The notes under the pieces: model-generated
The model's input: only the letters and a program-made list of their open reading frames with translations
Told to the model about the DNA's origin: nothing
Databases searched by the model: none
Translations under genes and position numbers: made by a program
In this document: positions 48,840 to 59,223 of the stretch, piece after piece
Position numbering within the stretch: the first letter of the stretch is position 1
How the letters are laid out: each line of letters opens with the position of its first letter
Assembly: GCA_030849085.1 (NCBI GenBank)
Contig: JASAOM010001071.1
Location: forward strand, 62,001 to 126,000
Source: Borovskyia barvae
Taxonomy: Eukaryota; Euglenozoa; Kinetoplastea; Trypanosomatida; Trypanosomatidae
Length of the DNA: 64,000 nt
Reading direction: 5' to 3'

Positions 48840-49655
48840 ATGCCCCGTTTTAGGGGGAGTCGAAGCGCCCTCATGATACCTCGCCTTGTCGCCCTGTGCA
48901 TCACAGTCCTCGCCCTCTCCTCCGTCGTGTTCGATGCATCGAGTGACAGGGCAGCGTGGTGGCCTCACGTGCAGCTCGCCATGGCATCGGGCTTGTCCCA
49001 GTGCGCGGAGCTGCAGAACCTCGTGAGCTGCGGTGTCAACCTGGAGCTTTTCTCGTCTGAAAACGTGTACCTCACCGGAGAGTATTTTTGCGCAGATACG
49101 GCCCCCGCGCAGTACCGATGTAAATGTAGTATAGCGACGACATGCAAGAGCCAGAGTGATCCGTGGGGGCGGAACATCGGCTACTGTAGTTGCTGCCCTC
49201 CCTGGATGATCGTCTGCTTCGTCCTCATTGGTGGCCTGTTCCTCACCTGCCTTTTCGGTGCCCTCTACGTGACGACCTGCAAGGGCCGTTGGTGGTGTGA
49301 CGGATACGTGACACCCAAGACTTCGCTGATGCCCCGCCGTGGACCAGCCGTAAGCTGCCCAGTCTCCAGACCGTTTCCGGCTCATCTGTTCCGCGGTTAC
49401 GTAGCCACTGATTTTGTGAATGCTGATGCAGCCCGTGAGGCGGCGGCTCAGACAGAAGCGGTAGAAGCATCTCCGGGATCGCTCCCGGATCCATCTCGCA
49501 ACCGCCTCAGTGACGAAGGTGATAGCCTCCATCCCATAAATGAGGAAGAGATGGAGAGACGAGAGCGGCGGTGGCCATCTGAAGGTCAACAACTGGGGTC
49601 ACAGGCGTCAATGAACATGTCGCGCACGCACACCCCTGGAATGCGGAGCTTGTAG
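48840..49655 (+). CDS. Single-pass membrane protein with Cys-rich ectodomain
   Basis: A 271-residue protein of unrecognised family. Residues 12-31 (MIPRLVALCITVLALSSVVF) form a signal peptide or signal anchor. The following 90 residues contain about ten cysteines (QCAEL, VSCGV, YFCADT, RCKCS, TCKS, YCSCC), suggesting a disulfide-bonded lumenal or surface domain. A second membrane helix is at about 122-147 (WMIVCFVLIGGLFLTCLFGALY). The cytosolic tail of about 120 residues is acidic in the middle and ends Ser/Arg-rich. The layout is type I if the signal is cleaved. The initial ATG may be replaced by Met12 without loss of the signal. Confidence 0.75.
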   Translation: MPRFRGSRSALMIPRLVALCITVLALSSVVFDASSDRAAWWPHVQLAMASGLSQCAELQNLVSCGVNLELFSSENVYLTGEYFCADTAPAQYRCKCSIATTCKSQSDPWGRNIGYCSCCPPWMIVCFVLIGGLFLTCLFGALYVTTCKGRWWCDGYVTPKTSLMPRRGPAVSCPVSRPFPAHLFRGYVATDFVNADAAREAAAQTEAVEASPGSLPDPSRNRLSDEGDSLHPINEEEMERRERRWPSEGQQLGSQASMNMSRTHTPGMRSL

Positions 49656-51813
49656 GACGCTTGGTAGCCGTCTCGCGGTTATCGCTTACCTCTCCCCCCC
49701 TCACCGTGGGTCCACCGATCTTCCTCAGGCACGCGTTTCCATCGTCTCGTATACAAACACATATGTACATAAAGATGTGTGCGATCCTCTTCCCTATCTC
49801 ACAAACACAAGAGGGACCTCTAACCTTTTCCTTCCGCCACCTGTTTTCCTTCTGCTAGCACCGCGGTAAGCATTTTTTTAAAACTTCGTTTGCATGTGAA
49901 GGGAAGCGAACAAAGGCTGGAGGGGGGAGGCCGACGCATCGGCGCTTTTCAGCCCCCCGGTCCCCTTGGTCTTTTTTCGTTTCTTTTTTTTGCTTCTTTC
50001 ACCCTCGGCGGTCTCGTCCTCTTCTTTTTCCGTTCCCGTTGGACCGGGCTGCGTTGTGAAGTGCTACAGAGCGTGAGATCCTCAAAGTCTCTCTTTCTTT
50101 TCTCGGCGCCACTGTACCCAAGCTTCTTACCTCTTTCCTCTTCACCAGCCCCCTTTATTTCAATGCCCCCTCCCCCCCCTCACATTCTGCGTGGTGGGAA
50201 CGTCTTTAGTTTTTTTTTCTGTAGCCGTCCTCCTGGAGCGTCTGTATTTCCGTGCAGGTCGCCAAGAATGTGGGGAGGGCGCTCTCTGGATGCATTCACC
50301 GGCCTGGGGTGGCGTCACCGGAGGCCCTCATACGGCATCCCCAACATACTCCCCATCTTGTATTTCCTCTTCCACATTCTTCTCCGTCTCAGAAGTGCCA
50401 TCTTTCCCTTCTCCACACCCTCCTGCTCGCCGTTTTTCTCGGAAACGGAGCAAATGTATATCATGGTCGAAAATATGTATGAACATCCGGAGGTGCCTGT
50501 GAAGGTCAACGAGAAGGCAGCGGGGGAAGGAAGCCGGACATCGTCTACAGACTGACCGTGAAACGTGGGAAAAGTGGGCAATGGGGGAAGGAGTGGTAGT
50601 GAAGCGGAGGGGAAAACCTAAGCGGATTCTGAGCGGTGACAGCGCTTCCTATTGCAGTTATTACGGAATCGAAGAGAAACAGCTTCCTGCTCGAATCTGC
50701 TTCCGCTCCTTTCCGTTGCCGTTTTGTGCTGTTCTTGGTGCCTGTGGCGAATCCACGCTTTCCATTTGCTCTTGTCGAAGTGTGCTCGATCTTGCGTTCG
50801 TCTCTGGAGCTCCGTGCCTGTAGTTGGGTTTGTGCGGGATCCACGCCGTTCGAAACGCTGTTGTTATACGATTTTGGCTTCACTGCTTTTCGACCTCTCT
50901 GGTTTTGTTCGTGTCCCCCCCCCTTTTGCGATCATGGGAGCCTACGAGGTGGCCGGTGAGGATGCATTACACGAATTTTGCTACCGAAGGACTCCCTCTT
51001 CCTCCTCCCTTCTTTACGTTAGTCAAGGAAAGGGGCTGATGGAGGGAAGGAGAAGGAAGAGGCTCTTTTTCGAAGGTCGCATTGGACGTATGCAGATACA
51101 AAGAAAAAAACGAAGGGAAAAAGGATGACGTCAACAACGAAAGAAAACACACCGCATACATCGAGAAGGCTCACCACGGGATGTTCATCGGTTTTGTTGC
51201 CTCCCCTTTTCTTTTTATGCCCTCGTTCGAACCAGCTTTCTTTTTCTGGTGGGAAAGAGTACTGTACTCCTAGGCCCCTCAAAACGGTGGTCCCCCGCTT
51301 TTCTCTAAAACAGACAGCAGGAGGGATCGAGTGGAGGAAAACGAGTAACTTCGGCTCTGCTCCCTTGCTAATGCAAACGAAAATGAAGTTGCGCCTTTTC
51401 GCTTGGCCCCCTTTTACATAGAAGAGTGAAATGCGGCTGACAAGGTGACGTCTCTTCCCTTGCTATGGGAGCAGAAGAATTGGCGGCCGTCCTGCAGAAG
51501 CTCTTTGTGTTCCCCAAGGCTCTTGATCTTTTTCTCTTTCTCCTCCCACTCACCTCTTTCTCTCTCCCTCTCTCTCAACTACCCGGCCCCGCTATGGCGG
51601 AGAAACTCACTTTTCTCTGGTCGTTGTCGCGAATTGTTTTCAATCGCCGTGTTTCAGTGCATCCCCTTCAACCTCTTCTTCTCGTGCGTGTGTGTTTTCT
51701 GTTAAATCCGTTCCAGTTTTTTTCATCAGTAGAAAAAATCCTTTCTCCCTTCCGCGAACCGCCCCTATCTTTCTCCTGCCCCCATCTTATCGCATCCGCG
51801 GCAACCATCCCTC
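49656..51813. other. Long intergenic spacer with one possible micro-ORF
   Basis: Several T/C-rich blocks (49960-50040, 50090-50230, 50350-50440, 51520-51580, 51660-51730) suggest more than one splice-acceptor region. The only coding candidate is a 33-codon ORF at 50454-50555, listed separately. Best acceptors for the coiled-coil gene are CCGTTCCAG (AG 51715-51716) and TTTTCATCAG (AG 51728-51729). Confidence 0.55.
50454..50555 (+). CDS. Possible micro-ORF, 33 aa
   Basis: The ATG lies 3 nt after an AG (50449-50450) that follows a polypyrimidine tract (about 50400-50440). The encoded 33-residue peptide is charged and soluble-looking (it begins MYIMVENMYEHPEVPV), unlike the Pro/Ser/Phe-rich translation of the spacer around it. 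The spacer is long enough for an independent short transcript. There is no homology evidence and chance is a fair explanation. Confidence 0.2.
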   Translation: MYIMVENMYEHPEVPVKVNEKAAGEGSRTSSTD

Positions 51814-53640
51814 ATGGCGACACCGGCCAACTCAGTTCTCAATCGAAACGCCAGCGACTCTGAACTCTTTTCGAGCGTGGTCTATGAGAATGAGTCGCTG
51901 AAGATTCAAGTGGCGTCACTGGAGGAGAAACTGCAAAGTACCGGACTACTGAAGCTCGAAACCCTTCGTGGTGAAAATGAAGTACTGAAGAGTGAGGTGG
52001 AGAAACTGCGGTTGCAGCTGGCAGAGAAGACGCAGCAGTTGGAGGAGCACAGGGCCTCTAATGATCACTTCGCAAATATCGACTCATCTCTGAGCGAACT
52101 CCTTTCCCAAATCCGAACACAGCGCACGGAGCTGGCGGAGCTGAAGGACGCTCTTCGCGCGAAGGATGCTAGCATCGCGCGCCTCGAGGAGCAACTGCAA
52201 GAGATAGAAGGGGAAAAAGAAAAGGCGCTGGCGCAGCTTCGGGAGGAAAGAGACCGCACCGCACAACTGGGCCAGGTCACTGACGAAATGAAGACACTTC
52301 AACGCACATCCGCGCAGGAAATCGGAGACCTCCAGAAAGCCCTGAAGATTGCAAATGAAGAACTGCTCTCCCTCAAGGAGGGCGCGGTTGCCGAGTCGAA
52401 ATCGCGTGCTCGAAACGGGAATGAGCAGGCACAGGTGGAGGCGGAGCGCGACGAGCGGGAGGCTGCCGCCCAGCGCTGTATAATAGAACTTCAGGCGAGG
52501 ATGGAAATTTTGCGATCGGAGTGCTCGCAGTTGCGGGAGAGCAACACCGATATGCTGCGAGCCCAGGAGCGGCAGGCGCACGCCGAAGCTCTCATTACTC
52601 GAAATATTGATCTGAATGCGCCTGAGGTAAAGGCGCATGTTGAGAAGGCGGTGCAGCGGGCGACAGAGGGGGTGGAACGTCGTCTTCAAGAGCAGGTCGA
52701 CCAAAACGCCTCCCTGTTGTCGCGCATGGCCCTTATCCAGAAGGAGAGTGAAGCCATGATGCAAAAGAAAGGGATGTCTGATCGAGATATGACCGTGATG
52801 AAGGAGCGGGTGGACATGCGTAGTCGCTGGAAAGGCGCTCTGAATTCGATGCAGCGCCGTGTAGCTGAGGTACTTTCATGTGAGGTGCTCAGCAAGCAGA
52901 GCATCCAGCTACTACTGCAAGAGATGCTCGACTATCAGGAGGAAACAGAGAAGGAAACATTGACGCTTCTGCTCATCAAAGATATTGAGTGGGAAGAGCG
53001 GGAAAGGGTGCTGCAAAAGGAGATAGAGAAGTTGAATGAAGGGAACGCGTCTCTCATGAAACAACTCCAGGAGCTGGCAGCAGAAGACTACCAGCGGCAG
53101 CGAGACAGAAACCGTACTTCTTTTTCCGGGGGCACCACCGGTGATGTCTCAACGAGCTGGCCCAGCCCTCACCAGCTTTCTTCGGAGGCGACGCCCAACA
53201 AGCATACCACTTTCCCTACGCCACCAGACGCACAGTATCTTCCACAAGACAATGAGAAAGCAGGAGTATCTTCGGGAAGGACTCCCGGGGCGTCTTCATC
53301 GCCATACCAGGCATCCGATGCGCATCAAGTAGGGCAGGCTTTCGTGACTGCACCTCAGCAACCGCACTTCGGCGGAGACCTTTGGTCTCATAAAGCAACG
53401 CGATCGGATGCTGCACCGTATCCCACCCAGAATCAACCGACGGCGTCCCACGCGGACCCACAGATGGGTTTGCCGTATCCGCACAGAACCGCCATTGATC
53501 ATACTGGCAGCAGCTGTGGTGTGGACCCTCAGGCTGTGGTGCGCTGTCCTGCGTGTACCTTCGAGCAACCCTACGCAAACCGAAGCTGTACCATTTGTGG
53601 AGCGAAACTGATTCCAAAAGGTGTGGCGGCGACTAGGTGA
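51814..53640 (+). CDS. Coiled-coil protein with C-terminal NZF-type zinc finger
   Basis: A 608-residue protein. Residues about 25-430 are almost continuous charged heptads (for example ENEVLKSEVEKLRLQLAEK), indicating a long coiled coil, broken by a short non-coil region near 280-320. A Ser/Thr/Pro/Gln-rich linker spans about 430-570. The C terminus has a zinc finger CPACTF...CTIC (C578, C581, C592, C595). In the ubiquitin-binding NZF fingers of Npl4 and TAB2, a Thr-Phe pair follows the second Cys and a hydrophobic residue sits between the last two. Here these are T582-F583 and I594. The layout recalls coiled-coil ubiquitin readers such as TAB2. Function in this organism is unknown; RNA-binding RanBP2-type fingers are the alternative. 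Confidence 0.8.
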   Translation: MATPANSVLNRNASDSELFSSVVYENESLKIQVASLEEKLQSTGLLKLETLRGENEVLKSEVEKLRLQLAEKTQQLEEHRASNDHFANIDSSLSELLSQIRTQRTELAELKDALRAKDASIARLEEQLQEIEGEKEKALAQLREERDRTAQLGQVTDEMKTLQRTSAQEIGDLQKALKIANEELLSLKEGAVAESKSRARNGNEQAQVEAERDEREAAAQRCIIELQARMEILRSECSQLRESNTDMLRAQERQAHAEALITRNIDLNAPEVKAHVEKAVQRATEGVERRLQEQVDQNASLLSRMALIQKESEAMMQKKGMSDRDMTVMKERVDMRSRWKGALNSMQRRVAEVLSCEVLSKQSIQLLLQEMLDYQEETEKETLTLLLIKDIEWEERERVLQKEIEKLNEGNASLMKQLQELAAEDYQRQRDRNRTSFSGGTTGDVSTSWPSPHQLSSEATPNKHTTFPTPPDAQYLPQDNEKAGVSSGRTPGASSSPYQASDAHQVGQAFVTAPQQPHFGGDLWSHKATRSDAAPYPTQNQPTASHADPQMGLPYPHRTAIDHTGSSCGVDPQAVVRCPACTFEQPYANRSCTICGAKLIPKGVAATR

Positions 53641-55206
53641 TGAGGCGCCTCGTGCGCAGCTATAAGGGTGGAAAAAGCGCTTTTCCCTCTCTTTTTTCTT
53701 TTCTCCCATGCAAGTTGCTACAGCATTTCCGAATCGCTGTGGGAGCGGGAAGCTCAGGTCTCCACACTTCGTTGAGGATCGGGCAGATAGACCTCGACTA
53801 CCCCACTGGCAGGCTCACGTGCGCTACAAAACTTTCCTTTCTCTCTCCCCTTTTTTCGTTGCTGTTGCGTTCGACTTTTCTTCCATGCCGCTCTTTTTTG
53901 GATTTTATTTCTTGAAGTCGCGGCAACTAGACCGATGAGGTTCAGGTGTGCCCACTGGTGATTAGCGTCATGTGCTTTTCGTTTGAGATGTTTTTTTTTG
54001 TTGGTGTGCGGAAGGAGGGGGACGTGTGGGCGGGTGAGAAGGGGGGGGGGGGCGGTCCTTCGCTGCCGTGTGATATGGCGACCTTTTTGGTACATCCGAA
54101 AGGCTTTTTTTTTGCTGTGAAGTTTCGTTTATTATTATTAGCATAGTTTCATCATAGCGATCACAGACAGAGGCCCCACGCAAAGAAGAAAAAGTGTGAT
54201 CCTCTGGCCGGGCGGGAGCGGGGGAGGGGGGGCGGGGAGGAGAGACGGATGAAGGAGAGGATTCATTGGTTAGCGTGGTGGTGTCTCTCCCTTTTTTCTA
54301 CCCTTAACCCATTCATTCTTGAGGTATCCACGCATATGCGCTGCTGTTCTTTGCTGATATGCTTTCAGTGGCGTGCGGCTGCGCAGCTTCTGTCACTGCT
54401 CTTTGCCTTTTTATCGTTTGCTGCTTCTCTTTTTTCTGTTGCGAAGCAAACTCTTCCGCCTTTGCGAGTGATACCCTTTGGTGAACCCGTGCGATCGCGT
54501 ATACACACACCTGTATTCTTCTATTGCTCTGCGGCTCCTCTCTTGCCCATTCCGTCTTCCCTGTAAAGCTCCTCACAATGCTGTCCTTCACTGTGTCACT
54601 CTTCATTTGAAACCTCACTGTCGCGGGGCGAGAGGACGAGGAAGCCTCATCGACGATGCCCTCGCATCCCTTTCCCCGGTGGCGAGGCATCTCGTGTTTA
54701 CCCGATGACGAAGACAGCAAGAGAGATGAGAGGAGAGACGATACAAGGAGAGGTGGAGGGGTGAAGTACCGATGGATGGCCTTCCACCAGGCCTCTCCGA
54801 CTTCCCCCCCTCTACATGCTGAAGATGAAGTTTTTTGCAGCGGTAAATATTGCGAAGCAAGAGGAGAGAAGAGTGCATTCTCTTTTATGGGGATGGCAGG
54901 AAGGTGAGAGTGAAGAAGGGGGGGGGGGGGAGGAGAGCAGTGTTTCTATGCGTCGAGGCAGGCGCACGCAACAAGAACGGCAACCTCCAAAAGAAAGGCA
55001 ACCGGGAGAAACCGTCGAAAGAGCGACTGACAAGGTTTGCCCGTGCATGTGTATCGGTAGCGATATAGTTCATCAGCGAGCGAAGCGATGAGGCACGCTA
55101 TCTATTACATCCCTGAGCCTTGTTAGCGCTGTGTGTGTGTGTAAGTACACGGGTCTACCCCCCTCTACCCTAGAAAAGGAGGAGAATGTGTTTCTTTTCG
55201 CACACA

Positions 55207-55230
55207 TTATATATATATATATATATATAT
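55207..55230. repeat. (TA)n microsatellite
   Basis: About 12 TA units in a spacer, of the same type as at 3055, 56722 and 63588. Confidence 0.9.
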
Positions 55231-55835
55231 GCGTAAGGAGAGGGCGACTACCCGACGATACATCGGCATCGGAACTCCTCTCTCTTCCCACTCTCCCGCT
55301 CCTCCACTTCTCGTCGTCTCTTCTTCTTTCGGTTCCGTTTGAAAAAAAGAAAGTAAGGTTCGTGCCCCCCCCCCTTCTACAAAAAAAGAAAGGAAGCACA
55401 TGAATTAGGCGCTCACAGACACAGCGCACCCCGCAACCTCGCAGCCGCTCGCTTTACCCTCTCTGCGTTCGGAGCCATCTTACACGAGGATGCCCTCTTT
55501 CCCTTCCCCCCTCAGAGAGAGGCCATACCCTATTGGACCGACGTAAGGATGGGCAAAAAAAAAGGAAGCGAAATGGCCTGGTTGAGGGTGAACCGCAAGA
55601 CTCATGCTTGGAGGATTATGCATTTTTTCTTCCTTCACCTGGAAGCAGCGCAGGATCCTCTACCGTTATAAACATCTGCGCACACCGTGCCTCCACCGAA
55701 TGCAATTGTTCTCCCTCATATCACTTCGCTCGGTCTTTATCCCTCTCGAATCCCTCTTCTTTCTTTTTGTGTTTGGCACTCCGCTTCGCAGCTCACCAAA
55801 CCCGTGCCTGCCATCACTCCGAACACTCTCTGTTG

Positions 55836-55897
55836 GCCCCTCCTCTCTCTTTCTCGTTTTCTCCCTCTACTGCCCCATCTTCGCTTCTTTCGCCTAG
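55836..55897 (+). promoter_or_regulatory. Strong trans-splice acceptor candidate for the 55977 gene
   Basis: A 60-base CT-rich tract ends in CTTTCGCCTAG, AG at 55896-55897, giving a 79-nt 5' UTR. This is one of the clearest acceptors in the window. Confidence 0.7.
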
Positions 55898-55976
55898 CTG
55901 TGAAGAGTTGCTTCTCTTACCGGGTGCAAGTGCCTTTGCCTCTTATCCCCTTTGAGATCCGCAGTGCCTCAGAGCC

Positions 55977-56546
55977 ATGGAGATCATCGACCGTCCTCTC
56001 TCGGAGATTATTAAGGAGCAGAAAATCGACAAAGAGCTCCACCGCCGTCGTAGCAGCCGCCCCCCAGCCAGTGGCAACAATAAAACCGACGCGAACAGTG
56101 ATACCAAAGGTAGGAAAGGAGGAGACACTCAGGCTAGCCGCAAAAGGCGCAACATCAGCAATAACAACAGCGGCAGCAAGCAAAGGCGTGACTTTCTTGC
56201 TCGTCGTGACCGGGGTGGCCGTCGAGATGGTGGACGACCATTGGCGGGTCGAACGCGTCTCCTGCGGGGGGATGGTGGTCGCCGTTTTCGCGACGGCCCC
56301 GTCAGAGGCAGCAGTCGACTGTCGAACCGGCAGCTGCGCAGCATAGAGTTTATGGAAGCGATCCGCGCTCGGCGTCAGGCAGCGCGCGGCGGCAGGACTT
56401 TTCGCGATCTTCGCGATGAAGAACCGCGCGGAGCCAAGTCCGGCCTTTCTCGTCGCCGTGGCATTTCCGGTTCGGAGCGCAACGAGCGCAACCGCGACCG
56501 GGACCGCCGCGCTGCCCTGGAGCGTTCTCGCCGCCGGCGTGACTAG
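55977..56546 (+). CDS. Arg-rich RNA-binding-like protein with UAP56-binding-type motif
   Basis: A 189-residue, very basic protein with RG/RGG-like stretches (RRDRGGRRDGGRP, RRFRDGPVRG, RNRDRDRR) and no RRM. Residues 3-13 (IIDRPLSEIIK) match the UAP56-binding motif of mRNA-export adaptors, whose pattern is roughly LDxSLDDIIK, as in ALY/REF, Yra1 and UIF. UIF-type adaptors are likewise a short N-terminal motif plus Arg-rich disordered sequence. I therefore infer a nuclear mRNA-export or mRNP protein that may bind the trypanosome UAP56/Sub2 helicase. The rest is disordered. A basic splicing or ribosome-biogenesis factor is the alternative. A strong acceptor 79 nt upstream supports this start. 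Confidence 0.72.
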   Translation: MEIIDRPLSEIIKEQKIDKELHRRRSSRPPASGNNKTDANSDTKGRKGGDTQASRKRRNISNNNSGSKQRRDFLARRDRGGRRDGGRPLAGRTRLLRGDGGRRFRDGPVRGSSRLSNRQLRSIEFMEAIRARRQAARGGRTFRDLRDEEPRGAKSGLSRRRGISGSERNERNRDRDRRAALERSRRRRD

Positions 56547-59029
56547 AAACAGAGGGTTGAGAAGGATACAGAGGGTGGATAAAGCTGAGTGCCGCGCAGT
56601 GTCTCCAGGGAAGGAGAGAAGAGGAAATACCGAGAATACAAAACCCCCCAACTAATTTCGCTAGGGTTTTGTCTCCCCTTTCCCTCTCTCACCCACCCTC
56701 AGCACGCTGCTACCTCATTCTACTATATATATATATATATGTATGTATTAGAATACTTGATTCAACGTGGGTGACGCTCTGGTAAAAGACATTTCTTCGT
56801 TCCAGCTCACTGCGCGGGATGCGGGTTGGCTTCTGTGGTTCTCCTGTGTGCGTAGGTGCGCCACTACAGAACTTTAACCTTTCCACCGACTTGCTGTTGT
56901 TATGGCGACTGGTATCGCAAACTTTGTTATTGTACAGAAAAAAAGCGGGAGAAAAGAAGTGATTTAAGAAAGGGCAAATATTTGGAGCGAAAAAGGGAAA
57001 ACACAAAATCGACGATGGATACGATGACGACAGTGAATGGTACGTTACGATGCGAGAAGGCGGCAGGCGAACGAACGAGAAAGTCGGGAGTGGAGGGCTT
57101 GTATGGGAAAAAAGGGGCGAAGAAGGAAGCCAATTGGGGCGCCAGAGAGAGTGGTCTTCTCATTCATGGCTTCCTTATCTCAGGAGTCCCCCCTCAACCC
57201 CTCTCTGCGATGTTCTTCGCCCCATATACCCGTGAAAAGTTGATCCTCTCTGCGGCCCCACACTGCATTTTGGGGGAAGAAGGGATGAGGGGTGGGGAGG
57301 GCACTTCGAGACGGCAGTAGCGCCTCTCCCGTATTCTACAGTCCTTGGTCCCGCCCTCTCCTCATATCCTCCCCCCCTCTGTTCCCCATGGATGGTATCG
57401 CAGCCTCGATCAATCCTTCGTCTTTCCACGCAGATCGTCATCTCGCAGGTGGCGGAGACAAACGAAACCTCCCACCCCCGAAGAAAATAAAAATGAAGAG
57501 AGCGTCACTGATATGTTATCAACGCCACTGTGCAGGGCTGCGAGCGTGGACTTCAACCCTTGCCCCCGCCCCCGCCCCCCCCTCGCGTTCTGCTTCTTAC
57601 TCCTTTCCCACTCTTTTTGTGCGCGTCTCATGATCCTCAAAAAGGGAAGAGTGGGAGACATGGGCAAGAAGGTCTTGAGACGGGCAGATGTGGGCGGCAA
57701 GCATCCAAAAGTGGCAGCGTTGTACCCGCTCCATGGCGATCGGTTTCTTACAAAAAGGAGGAAAATGACGCATGCGCGCACACACACACAAGCAGACGAA
57801 CCTCTGTTTTTGTTTTTCTCTGAGATGATATGAAGAAAAAGGAAACAGTTAGTACGCGTGGGGAAGGGAGAGTAACGCAGAAGGCGCAAGATGAATCTGA
57901 GGGATTAGCTCTACGTCCAACTAGCACCCTTGAAGGACGTCACCAACACGCCTAAGAAGAGAAGAGGAGAAAAGGCCTTGCGGACCCTGCATTCGACCAA
58001 CAACGGTCTCTCCCCCTTTTCATTATTGTTGCTGTTCGTCACTCGCATGCCAGAAAGAAGAAGAGAGAACGCGAGCTGGAGGAGGAGTGGGGGGGGGCGG
58101 GTAGAAATGGACGGCTGTGGTAAAAACAAACAGGCAAAGAAATAGCAGTTCCTTGCCTCTTCCTGCCCCTCTCCTGTCCGAAGCTCCCTCGTCTCTCTCC
58201 TGATGCAGCATGGATCAGCTTACTTCTCCTAAACAGCTGTGACTGTATGCGGTACTGTGTACGCAATGGATTGGCTTGATCGATTTGGGCCACCCCCTTG
58301 CTTCTCTCTTGTACTGGAACATGCACAGTAGTGCACCTATCCTCTCTCTCTCCTGCTCTTTCTTATTCTTTTGCCCCCCCTCTCTCTCTTCTTTTTTTTA
58401 TGCGGCATACCGGTGGCTCTCTCTACCCACCGCTCTCCCCCCTTTCTTAACTGTCTTTTTCAGTAGCACGAGCGTGTGATTCCTCGTGGCGGTTATTCAG
58501 TGGTACCACGTCACTCCCATCGTTAAATTATTTGCCCTCATTTGTTCCGAGCCCCTCTTGTTGTGGCCTTTTGTTTGACGTGATGTGAGAACAGGACACG
58601 GAAATCTCTGTGCCCATTCTTCTTTGTTTTTCCGTACCGCATCAGAGCAGTGAGAGAGCGGTGCCGTTTGACTTTACGAGGAGGTAGAGAACTCTGAAGA
58701 GCGTTGGCCGACGTGTGGTGCGTGTGCGTGTGCGTCGTTCCTACTGTGCTTTTCAACCCTCAGAAGAAGAGCTCTGACCGCATTCAGGCGGTGATTTATC
58801 CTCCTTTCTTTTGTTTTTTTCTTCTACTCGCCGTTGTCCGCTCTTTTTTTTTCTAAGGAAGGGGATCAGCCGCTTTTCTTCCTCTTCCTTTCCCCCCTAT
58901 CCCCCCACCCCCCGCTGCACACCCCATTTTTCTCCACAAATCTCTCCTTGCTCGAGACGAAAAACTAAAACAAAGAGGTCGATCGTTAGAGCAGCGGTGG
59001 TGCATGCGGTTGACTGTGTGTCACTCTGT

Positions 59030-59071
59030 CAACGATATATATGTATCTATAGATAGGTAGATATATCGTTG
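59030..59071. repeat. Imperfect inverted repeat, 11-bp arms
   Basis: Arms CAACGATATAT (59030-59040) and ATATATCGTTG (59061-59071) are perfect complements. The 20-base centre holds a small palindrome, TCTATAGA. In RNA this would be a stem-loop 78 nt before the splice acceptor at 59149-59150. Confidence 0.8.
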
Positions 59072-59092
59072 TGAAGTGTTGCGGCGCGGGTG

Positions 59093-59150
59093 CACCGCTT
59101 TTCGCCTTTTTCACTCTTTTTTGAACATATCGTACTACTCCGTTGCATAG
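59093..59150 (+). promoter_or_regulatory. Candidate trans-splice acceptor for the Nudix-like gene
   Basis: A T/C-rich tract (CGCTTTTCGCCTTTTTCACTC and more T) is followed by TTGCATAG, AG at 59149-59150, 74 nt before ATG 59224. An upstream alternative is CTTTTTTTTTCTAAG with AG at 58856-58857. Confidence 0.5.
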
Positions 59151-59223
59151 TGGCCACCGCCGCTTGCACACCTCAACATACGCACACCTCACCGCAAGCA
59201 ACAACGAGGGTACCTGCTCCGCC

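Larger units (their letters stand above)
53641..55976. other. Long intergenic spacer, no gene seen
   Basis: The spacer has C/G and T homopolymers (G run near 54043 and 54919), a TA microsatellite at about 55207-55230, and CT-rich blocks at 53820-53900, 55260-55335 and 55725-55895. All ORFs are short and of low complexity. A cluster TATTATTATTAG near 54130 may be 3' UTR. Confidence 0.6.
56547..59223. other. Long intergenic spacer, no gene seen
   Basis: This is the longest spacer (2.7 kb). It has a TA microsatellite at about 56722-56740, A-rich parts at 56935-57010, several CT tracts (57340-57385, 58320-58440, 58800-58925), an inverted repeat at 59030-59071 and acceptors ahead of the Nudix-like gene. 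ORFs are short with no convincing protein. An unrecognised non-coding transcript could be here. Confidence 0.55.

Noticed and set aside
49890-50555. 221-codon frame in the spacer
   Set aside because: It starts at TTG and most of it is Phe/Pro/Ser low complexity from CT-rich DNA; only its last 33 codons, after an ATG, are kept as a weak micro-ORF.
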